Positions 10,101 to 16,617 of a DNA stretch of 64,000 nt are shown here, piece by piece (position 1 is the first letter of the stretch; each line of letters opens with the position of its first letter). The position numbers were made by a program, and so were the translations under genes. The notes under the pieces are model-generated. The model was not told the origin of the DNA. It was given only the letters and a program-made list of their open reading frames with translations, and searched no databases. Location: positions 3,898,299-3,962,298 of the forward strand of contig CM020620.1 in assembly GCA_009829735.1 (NCBI GenBank). The letters are read 5' to 3'. The DNA comes from Pyropia yezoensis (lineage: Eukaryota > Rhodophyta > Bangiophyceae > Bangiales > Bangiaceae).

Positions 10101-11142
10101 TGCGATATTGGTCCAAGAGGCGTTCAACTTGAACCCTCAACCTGGGGGGGACACCCTCCATGTTCACATGGGGCCGAGGAGAGGCGGCCGACTTGGCTTG
10201 ATGCTTCTCCTTTCCGGACTTCGGGTCGCTACTTGCGCCCGCGTTGAGGGTGACCGCTACTACCGGTCCCTCGTGTTGGTCGATATAGCCGAACTTGGCT
10301 CCCGACTTGAAGTACTTGGGCGTCGGGCTCAGGTTCATCACCTGGATCCTCCACGGGACTCCGGCTTTGGAGTCCATCGTGCCAAGGGCAACATGCACTT
10401 GGTGCTTGCGAGCAAGACGGGGGTGAGGGTGCACCAACCCGTTCCCCGTAAAATCAGTTACAACATCAACGTGCGCCACCGAGTTGGGGGGCAACGTGAC
10501 TTTGCGGGCTAAACGCAGGGTAGCAGTAAACCCTTCCCTCACCGAACAAACAGGCTTCGACTGTGAGACTGTCACAGGAGCCACAGACTTTCCCTTACCA
10601 AGGATGGGAATAGTCTCCCCATTCATCAACTTGACCCAGTACTCAGGGCCACAAATCAAAGGCACTTGTGTAACAACATAAGGGGTACCCAGAAGCAGGG
10701 GTACCGATATATTCTCAACTACGCCATAGGTCACGTCGACCTCATGGGTCCCCAACCTAGTTGGTAGGGTCACGGCACCAACGATGGGAAGTACCCCACC
10801 ATTGATGTCAATCATATGGTCAGCTTTGGACCTCCAGCGTTGGAGCTTCACCTCCTTTGGTAATAGCGACTTGCGTATCAAGGAGGCTCCTGACCCGGTA
10901 TCAAGTACGATACGGGTACAGCATGCACGGCCGGGGGCAGGTTGCACCCGTCCAGCCACCTGGAAGTTCTCCCCCGTCAGCACCGCGATGACCCGACGTG
11001 GGTTTACGTTCTTGGGGAGTCCTACCCGAGGTGGGCGGACTCCCTTAGGTCGCCGCGGTATCCGGCACGGTTGGTTCGTCCTCCTGGCCCACTTGGCCGA
11101 GGCTGCCGTTGTGAGCTTCGGACGACCAGCCCCAACGGTCAT
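7159..11142 (-). CDS. pol: Pol polyprotein of a chromovirus
   Basis: A 1327-residue polyprotein. Visible in order: retropepsin with DTGSGAS (Asp at residue 81); reverse transcriptase with the YLDD catalytic box (Tyr about 524); RNase H beginning near the ILDVDAS motif; integrase zinc-binding HHCC region; integrase core with Asp about 965, Asp about 1025 and Glu about 1061, i.e. D-x59-D-x35-E; and a C-terminal chromodomain (about residues 1260-1315, with WEYVEDL). In chromoviruses the chromodomain directs integration to particular chromatin. All key residues are present and there are no stops, so it looks functional. Its ATG overlaps the gag stop as ATGA and lies in the -1 frame, so it is probably made as a Gag-Pol fusion by frameshifting, or by stop-start reinitiation. 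Confidence 0.97.
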   Translation of the reverse strand: MTVGAGRPKLTTAASAKWARRTNQPCRIPRRPKGVRPPRVGLPKNVNPRRVIAVLTGENFQVAGRVQPAPGRACCTRIVLDTGSGASLIRKSLLPKEVKLQRWRSKADHMIDINGGVLPIVGAVTLPTRLGTHEVDVTYGVVENISVPLLLGTPYVVTQVPLICGPEYWVKLMNGETIPILGKGKSVAPVTVSQSKPVCSVREGFTATLRLARKVTLPPNSVAHVDVVTDFTGNGLVHPHPRLARKHQVHVALGTMDSKAGVPWRIQVMNLSPTPKYFKSGAKFGYIDQHEGPVVAVTLNAGASSDPKSGKEKHQAKSAASPRPHVNMEGVPPRLRVQVERLLDQYRKLWDGQLGLMRATQHRIELKPGAPPIRQQPYRGGPRSRALVKEQVARMEALDVIEASNAEWASPVVIVPKVDGTPRFCIDYRKLNESTVKDSYPLPRMDDCLDSLGEANVFSTLDCNAGYWQIPIAPEDRHKTTFTCHCGTYQCKRLPFGLCNAPATFQRAMDMILAGVRWQICLVYLDDIIVFSRSPEEHIGHLGQVFKLLADAGVSLKASKCHLFPQEVEYLGHVVRPGRLSVNEKNLRAIRKAQYPRTQTQMRSFLGMCNVYRRFTKGFAKVAKPLNELVSSTLPKNLPPPSRVEQESFETLRDLLLKPPILAIPRLGGHYILDVDASYDQLGCVLLQQQPDKEYLPVGYFSKGLNSAEKNYGVTELEGLAVVWAVTSLRHYLEGEKFLIRCDHRALQFIFKTDCTNTRLNRWRVRLAPFNFDIEYRPGRQHALADGLSRVPTEGLDTNPVDEDIPIVGVVTRSGQALNPEAPGNKKYLPLSLDEVVKAQAEDPFCKSQRDILDTVVETRFFLGDDRLLMRRGVFQGTEQLVVLASLKDSILEREHNALTGGHLGSSKLYQTLRTRYYWPSMVVDIYSWVAACTSCAQNRLMERRPTTAMLLFPAKEPFAALAMDILGPLPVTEEGNQYLLVICDRFTKLTRAIPLAEITAMSVVSAFLDHWVAAYGIPDSTLSDNGPQFAFVLFQGVLDMLGAKANYATPYHPQTNGQVERFNKTIVRQLRHYVSEHVKTWDQYISILTTAYNSQVHSSTGEVPLAFVTPRRVRSTAVRRSLPTREDGGSTPTPTESKAEFAARLENLIPKVRAEMDKAQKRYKHTFDKKVRNAKHVPEQGDWVLVHSHTPTRGKLVFQTKGPYQVLRTDGRRFTIESDDGVRTVNGQDVVKVAPPPAGDPAWARALEAWRLPSLPAAKQGPQEYVFDKFIDHGWDEDTDRLMLRVRWFGYKAKDDTWEYVEDLPAEKVRAYCARNEIDPNSPPST

Positions 11143-12956
11143 TCGTTTCCCGCCGACTTGGCGTCCGAATCTGAGGGCGGGGAGGAAGACGACGAGTCCG
11201 AGGACGACGTGTCCGCCTCCTCCGCCGAGGGTGTGGCGACCGCAACGACCGGTCGAGACCCACCCTCGCGGCGTGAACGTACTTCGTTCGTAGCCGACTT
11301 TTTACTCGCATTCCTAACAAGTTGTTGGATGCGTTTACTCAACTTGGGGCAATCATATGCCCAGTGACCATCGGAGTTGCAGTTCCAACACCGATGGTCC
11401 GTTCCGGGAGGGGTCTTCCCAACTGGGGAAGACGAAGGGATACCCTGGGAAGTTCCCACGGCAGCTACCACCCTCTCCTTGCGGATTCGGCGTGCCTCTC
11501 TCAACTCTCTGGCCTGGCGCGCCTCCTCCCGTTCCTTGGCCAACTCGGCCTGACGCTCCTGGCGTTGTTCCTCCCGCAACTTGCGGTAGGCCTCGCCTCT
11601 GCGATAGGCGAACCTGGCCAACTCGGCCAGGGTCGCCCGGGCAGTGTTATGCTCCCGGGTCTCCATCCGGACTGACCAATGGAGTCCCTCCACAAACCGA
11701 CTCTTCACCACAGCTTGTGGATGAAGAAACCCACAAAGATTGTTGAGCTTACGGACTCGCTCCGCAAAGGACAACTCGTCCTCCGCCTCTTCCTGATGGG
11801 CTTGCGTAAACTCCTGTAGCATGTAAAAAGCCATGCCTTCACTTATGGCATTGTCGTCACAGGCTTTTGTGAAACGACGTAGGAACTCAAAGACACGGAG
11901 GGGGGGAGTTCCGTCCCACTCCGCTTTGTGCCCAAAAGAATGAAGTGCATTCTTCTTGGCACGGCCCATGGCTCGGGCCTGGTCAGGACCATACGCCACC
12001 GACTTGTTGTGGAGGGCGTAGGTCTCACAGTCAAAGATCCTCTGGTAGACCGGGTTGGCTACCTGGATCTTGGGCGGCACCTCACGTTGAGGGAACAGCC
12101 GCTGTGGCACTGGGGTAAGTTCACTCTCAGTGCCTGTAGTCCGGCGCGGCGCGCTTGGTGTAGCCGCCGGCGTTTCCGGGGGGAACTCCCCCGTGAAGGG
12201 CGTACGCCCCACCGAGTACGGTGTGGCTCCCTCGTTGGGAGTCACAGGTGTCGCCCCCAGTTCGGGGCGACCAGAGATAGGCGTAAGGGGGGATTCCCCC
12301 TGCGCCTGCGGGCTCGAAAGCCCCAATCCGGTTTGGACATTAAGGCCATCTGGCAAACTCGTCACAATCTGATTCAGAATAGTATTCGTCATCGTGACCA
12401 CCAGGTCCGGCAAAGTCTGCCGCAACACATTGGTCGCCTCCCGACGGACAGTTTCCGCGAGGAGTGGATTGACGACTCCAGTTGAGTCTCGGTCCGCCTC
12501 CGGGAGTCCACCTGAGGGGTAACCACGTTCCTCAGGGGTCTCAACCGGGGGCATGGGCGCGAGCCCATCGCCGACCAACGGAGGTCCACCGTCCTCCGAA
12601 AGCCTAGTTGGCGACGACTCCAAGCCAAAGTTGGCTCCAACCCGAGTGGAACCCGCGGGGACAGTCCTCACCCCTTGGGACGTTCCCGTTGAGTATACCA
12701 CACGGTGGCCAGACTTCGGCCCACCCACATCAGAAGTGTCACCCGAGTGAACTCCCGACTGAGTCGGGGTGGCCTGTTGCCCGCCCGTACTTCCAGTCCT
12801 GCTGGCTTGAGGGACCTCTAGTCCCTCTGCGACCCCAGGTAAACCCACCTGTGTCTCACCAGTATTCAAAGGCACTGAAGTACGTGCGTCACCCGTGTAC
12901 TCCCCGGACGACGGGGGGTCCGAGCTAGCCATGTTGGCTGACGATCCGTATGACAC
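11139..12956 (-). CDS. gag: Gag (capsid/nucleocapsid) of the chromovirus
   Basis: A 605-residue protein. It has a long Gly/Ser/Pro/Thr-rich N-terminal region, then a helical capsid-like segment (about residues 300-440) followed by a charged Arg/Glu-rich coiled stretch. One CCHC zinc knuckle, CWNCNSDGHWAYDC, lies near residue 545. After the knuckle comes a Lys/Arg region and an acidic Ser/Asp tail. This is the normal order for a Ty3/Gypsy Gag, which packages element RNA into virus-like particles. The upstream ATG at 12956 is about 95 nt from the 5' LTR; a second Met nine codons later (12932) is also possible. The stop overlaps the pol ATG. Confidence 0.93.
   Translation of the reverse strand: MSYGSSANMASSDPPSSGEYTGDARTSVPLNTGETQVGLPGVAEGLEVPQASRTGSTGGQQATPTQSGVHSGDTSDVGGPKSGHRVVYSTGTSQGVRTVPAGSTRVGANFGLESSPTRLSEDGGPPLVGDGLAPMPPVETPEERGYPSGGLPEADRDSTGVVNPLLAETVRREATNVLRQTLPDLVVTMTNTILNQIVTSLPDGLNVQTGLGLSSPQAQGESPLTPISGRPELGATPVTPNEGATPYSVGRTPFTGEFPPETPAATPSAPRRTTGTESELTPVPQRLFPQREVPPKIQVANPVYQRIFDCETYALHNKSVAYGPDQARAMGRAKKNALHSFGHKAEWDGTPPLRVFEFLRRFTKACDDNAISEGMAFYMLQEFTQAHQEEAEDELSFAERVRKLNNLCGFLHPQAVVKSRFVEGLHWSVRMETREHNTARATLAELARFAYRRGEAYRKLREEQRQERQAELAKEREEARQARELREARRIRKERVVAAVGTSQGIPSSSPVGKTPPGTDHRCWNCNSDGHWAYDCPKLSKRIQQLVRNASKKSATNEVRSRREGGSRPVVAVATPSAEEADTSSSDSSSSSPPSDSDAKSAGNE
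11145..11151 (-). promoter_or_regulatory. -1 ribosomal frameshift heptamer at the gag end
   Basis: The minus strand reads GGGAAAC with gag-frame phasing G GGA AAC, which fits the X XXY YYZ rule. It sits one codon before the gag TGA (11141-11139). A -1 slip here enters the pol frame directly. A small hairpin is possible four bases downstream (GACC pairing with GGTC, 9-nt loop). Whether it works cannot be shown from sequence alone, and reinitiation at the overlapping ATGA is the alternative. Confidence 0.7.
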
Positions 12957-13031
12957 GGTCCAAGACCACCGTTCCTCTGAGACAGAGGGCCCCCTACACC
13001 CGGGTGCACCCGGAGGTAAAGTTTACCTCTG

Positions 13032-13049
13032 TCCCCTGCTGCTCCACCA
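13032..13049 (-). promoter_or_regulatory. Primer-binding site of the chromovirus
   Basis: Two bases inside the 5' LTR the sense strand reads TGGTGGAGCAGCAGGGGA. It starts TGG as expected for pairing with a tRNA CCA end, and would match a tRNA whose acceptor 5' strand is GGAGCAG. I cannot name the tRNA from memory, and it is not the common initiator-Met site. Confidence 0.6.
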
Positions 13050-13051
13050 AA

Positions 13052-13519
13052 TGTGGCAAAAACCACTAGCACACACGCACCCAAGTTGGGGCGGTGTGCT
13101 AGGGCTGCCTCCCGTGTCGGGGGAACCGGAAGAAGTGTAAGTCGCACACACTCTGTCCCTGTTGTGGGGCAAACCCCCCACGGACAAACAAGAGGATGGT
13201 GTGTGGTCCAACAGTTTCTTGGTCGGGACGGGGACGCAGGGCCAAGCCCCGCTGTCCCTCCCCTTATCCCCCCAGGGTCCACTCAGAATCTCGCCACTCA
13301 GAATCTCCCACCCCAGCACCTGCCCACCGGGCCACACGAAAATTCAAGACGATAAATGCAGAAAACCCTCAAATCCAAGTTGGATTTACTACTAAGCTAA
13401 CTATCCCAAACTTAGGGAATATGGACCCAAATGCAGGGGGAGGAACGGATCAGGCTAGTGGCCTGCCGCCCCTTGCATGGCACGTGTTGCCCCCCTACCT
13501 GGGGGTCAATACTGCCACA
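13052..13519 (-). repeat. 5' LTR (right copy)
   Basis: A 468-bp partner of 4297-4765 with the same TGTGGC...GCCACA ends. It should carry the element's promoter and drive gag-pol leftward. The short left-right difference list (about six substitutions and one indel) indicates a young copy. Confidence 0.95.
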
Positions 13520-13524
13520 CCTCC
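13520..13524. repeat. Target-site duplication, right copy
   Basis: CCTCC, identical to the bases just left of the left LTR (4292-4296). Confidence 0.85.
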
Positions 13525-13656
13525 TCCACCTCGTCGCGTCACGCCTCGTCACATGTCCGCCGCCAATCCACGCACCCGACCTCTCCCGGCCTCACACAGT
13601 GTTCCTTGGCACACTTTTTCCACTCTGGCAAGGAAAAAAACGAGCTGCCGGCAACA

Positions 13657-14153
13657 ATGAATGGACACTGGCTCGCAGATAACAATCTGGTAGATATGAT
13701 GCGCGGTGGAACACGAAAAAGCAGAGAAATTTTGCGCGACCGATGCTCAGCACTGGCCAAGGTCTTCCCAACCGTCGCCAACTTCGTAGCCAGGGACGAG
13801 CTCACGTGTAGGAGGGAACATGCTGCCGAAGCATCAGTTGAGGCATTTCCTTGACGTTGTTGAGGCAGACGATCTGTGCATCAATGAACAGACACGCAAG
13901 GAGCTTGTTAAACAAAGTTTGAAGCTCGCGACGCACGAAAGTTGTTCTGACAAACACGTTTTTCGTTGCAAAGAAAATGTCAAAACGCTGTTGATACTGT
14001 CTTTTTTCGTGGGGATGTAAACGCTTGCTCCACTTTTTGCATAAGAAGACCGACCATGACGTGCTCGTCGTCATGGTCGAGAAAAAGCGAGAAAAAGCGA
14101 CAAAAAACTATATCCCATGCCTGAGCACATTCTCTGTGACGAAATCGGCCTTC
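13657..14153 (+). pseudogene. Unknown AT-richer ORF relic
   Basis: This stretch is clearly less GC-rich than the host genes around it. A plus-strand frame from ATG 13657 is open to 13854, and protein-like sequence then continues in another frame (13820-14020) and again from 14025. A frame change is needed twice, so this looks like a decayed coding region, perhaps of a transposon or transferred gene. Minus-strand frames of similar length also exist (13802-14074), so even the strand is uncertain. No family is recognised. Confidence 0.25.
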
Positions 14154-14423
14154 ACGGGCCTCAGGGGAGGCCTTAAGCGGTCGCGCAACTTTGCTTCGCA
14201 CCCAGTTGCCCCAAAAGGAACACGGAGTTTCACCACTGCGCGGGCGGGGGGGGGATCCGCCCACCTACACCACAGTTATATTTATCCGAGGTGTACAGTT
14301 CATGTTGGCAACGACCGTTTGCATCCGCCGTCGCTGCCGGCCCGCTGGTCGAGCACAGTCGCCCACCCCATTCCCACCCCACGCCCCACCCCTCACGCCC
14401 CACCTCCCACCGCCCCACGCCTC

Positions 14424-14762
14424 TTAGTCCTGAAAGAAACTGTCCTGCCCCTCCTCATCGTTGTCGTCACTCTCCCCACTCCAGTCGCCGTCGCCTCCGT
14501 CACTCTCCTCGTCGTCGAGGGTGGCCCCCGCCGCCACCCGGGCGTCAATCTTGGCGCGCGCCGCCGCCACGTACGCGGCAGACGCCGGGGTGTGGCCGCC
14601 CTTGGGGAACAGCGCCACGTACTTTTCTCCTTTGGGGAAGAACCGCACGTACAGAAGGTCCGCCAGCAGCGCCGACCGCTCCCGCGCCACCGCCGCCTTT
14701 TCCTCGGCGCACATCCCGCTGCCGTCGTCGCCATCATCCCCCCCACCCCCCCCACCACCGCT

Positions 14763-14793
<31 letters not shown>

Positions 14794-15386
14794 CCGCCGC
14801 CGCGTGTCGCGGCAGCGGTGGCGGCGGCACGCGCCGCCACCCGCCGGTTGAGGCGGTCCAGCCGGCGTTGTAGGGTGCGGCGCTCAAAGAAGCGCACCAT
14901 CCGATAGCGGGTAGCGTACTTGCGCTCGCGCGCCCGCCGCTCCTCGTCAGCAGCTTGGGCGCGGAGGGAGGCGAGGACGGGCGTCGGCTGGGGAGGGGGA
15001 GGGGGGGGTGGGGGGGCTGTCGGCGCCGCCGCGGCAGCGGTAGCAGCGGCGGCCGCCGCAGTGGCAGAGGCAGCGGCAGGCCCCGCCGACACAGCGGAGG
15101 TGGCACCACCCGCGGCGGCGGCGGCTTCCCGCGCCTTTTTGGCGGCCACCCGCTCGAGGGAGCGGATGCGCGCCTTGAGGGTCGGCGCCGACCGCCGCTT
15201 GCCGCCGCCTCCTCGCCCACCCCCCGCCCCGCCCCGCCCGTAGCCGCCACCCCCCCCGCCGCCACCGCCACCGCGGCCGCCACCGCCGCCGCTGCCGCCG
15301 CCACGGCCGCCGCCGTCACGGCCCCGCTTCTGCACGCCCCCGCCATGAGAGCCGCCCCGCCAGGAGCCCCCTTCATAGGATGGCAT
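14424..15386 (-). CDS. EFG1: rRNA-processing protein EFG1
   Basis: A 320-residue nucleolar-type protein. The N-terminus is Gly/Arg-rich (GAR-like). The EFG1 core follows: a Leu/Arg-rich helix (IRSLERVAAKKA), then YRMVRFFERR and LQRRLDRLNRR. The C-terminal module has LLYVRFFPKGEKYVALFPKG, which is diagnostic for the family, followed by an acidic Asp/Glu/Ser tail. In yeast EFG1 acts in early 18S rRNA maturation in the small-subunit processome. A long Ala/Pro linker and a (GGCGAC)n stretch encoding Gly-Asp repeats (about 14760-14800) enlarge the protein compared with fungal forms. It is a single exon, and the upstream minus-strand leader is C/T-rich. Confidence 0.85.
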
Positions 15387-16308
15387 GGTGAGTCACAAAC
15401 GGGGGTAAGCGGGGGGAATGGTGGCAGCAGCCAAGGACCTCGCGGGGGGGAGCGGGGAGAGGCCACCACTGCACACAGGCAAAAGGTAGGGGGCCGGAAA
15501 GGGAGGCCAGCCGGAATATCAGCGCCGGCGTACAAGCAGTAGAGGGGAGCAGACGGTGGCGACGCACCCGCCGGGCGGCTTGAAATGCCGTGACACGCGA
15601 CGGAGCGCCTCCGCGGGAAGTGGAAGGCAGGTGGGGGGGTCGTGCACCCGTGGAATAGCCCGCCGTCGTGTCGCGGCGACCGCCACACGGTACAACGCAG
15701 AGGGATGGGGGGGAGAGGGGCAGCGTAGACAGTTGGGGAGGGGGAGAGAGGGCTTGGGGACGGGGGAAATAGGGGTTGGGAAGGGGAAGAGCGCGCTCTT
15801 CGCGAGCTTGTGAAGGGGGTGAGAGGCGTGAGGATGCGAAGTGCGAGGTGGGCCCGCGCCATCGTCTGCGCCCACGACAGCGCCGTCGGGCTCAATGATA
15901 CACGTGCCGGAAGTGTTCGGAACTGAGCTTTGATCCGGTTGCAAAAAGACCGGCTGGTTTTCCGTAGATATATTTAGTAGTAAGGTGAGGAGTATGACAT
16001 ACATTGTATTTTGTGCCTCAAGCGCAGGGTCTATGCAGTGTTGACAGTTTCTTTCCTTTTTTTGCTGTGGGAGTGGCGCATGGCCCCCATCCACGGAACG
16101 GTTGTAGTACACGCAGCACACGCAACGAGTCATTATCAATTAGAGTCACCCCCCACCGGCGCGGCACGCGATGAAGACCGCAGCGGGTAGAGGCGGGCAG
16201 GCGATGGGATGGGGGCTGCCACCTTCATCGCAAGCGGCCGGCCCACCGCCATGCACTCGGGGTCCACCCCCCCCCCCCCCCGCCCTTCTTGTGGGCGCGC
16301 ATGGGCCA
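15387..16308. other. Intergenic, no gene recognised
   Basis: GC-rich from 15387 to about 15890, then a lower-GC patch at 15900-16140. Open frames here are low-complexity, with no conserved motif. Confidence 0.5.
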
Positions 16309-16617
16309 CTACACCGCGGGCGACGGGGACGGCACCTCGGGCCCCGGGGACGGCACCTCGGCGCCCGGCGACGGCTCCGCGTCGGTGCGGAGCGCCCACG
16401 GCGGCGCAACGCCGCCGACGGGGATGGCGTCGAGGTCCACCCCCAGCAGCACGGAGGGCATGGCCGGCGGCGCGTCCATGCCGTCGTTGCCGGCGGCGGG
16501 GGCGGCCCAGCCGCCAGCGGAGGCGTCGGCCAGGGGGGTGCCCCCCGTGGTGGTGGGGGCCGCCAGCGCGGCGGCCGCCACCAGCAGCAGCAAGGCAATG
16601 AGCGACGACGCCTTCAT
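16309..16617 (-). CDS. Small secreted protein
   Basis: A 102-residue ORF starting ACCATGAAGG. The first 21 residues (MKASSLIALLLLVAAAALAAP) form a clear signal peptide with a short basic start, hydrophobic core and Ala-x-Ala type cleavage site. The mature part is short, Ala/Gly/Pro-rich, with a closing run of SPGPEVPSPSP-like repeats typical of wall or extracellular proteins. No Cys is visible. The open frame extends upstream, but the upstream part is low-complexity leader. Family unknown. Confidence 0.5.
   Translation of the reverse strand: MKASSLIALLLLVAAAALAAPTTTGGTPLADASAGGWAAPAAGNDGMDAPPAMPSVLLGVDLDAIPVGGVAPPWALRTDAEPSPGAEVPSPGPEVPSPSPAV

Larger units (their letters stand above)
4297..13519 (-). 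mobile_element. Complete Ty3/Gypsy chromovirus, 9.2 kb
   Basis: A full-length LTR retrotransposon read on the minus strand. It comprises the 5' LTR (13519-13052), primer-binding site, gag, pol (protease, RT, RNase H, integrase, chromodomain), an unusual antisense ORF, polypurine tract and 3' LTR (4765-4297). It is flanked by CCTCC duplications. The domain order PR-RT-RH-IN and the C-terminal chromodomain place it among chromoviruses. By eye the two LTRs differ at about six substitutions and one indel over ~468 bp, so insertion is recent. Both ORFs are intact, so it may be autonomous. Its base composition is less GC-rich than the surrounding host genes. Confidence 0.95.

Noticed and set aside
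14393..15895. 500-codon minus-strand frame overlapping EFG1
   Set aside because: Low-complexity shadow in another frame; the EFG1 signatures are in the 14424-15386 frame.
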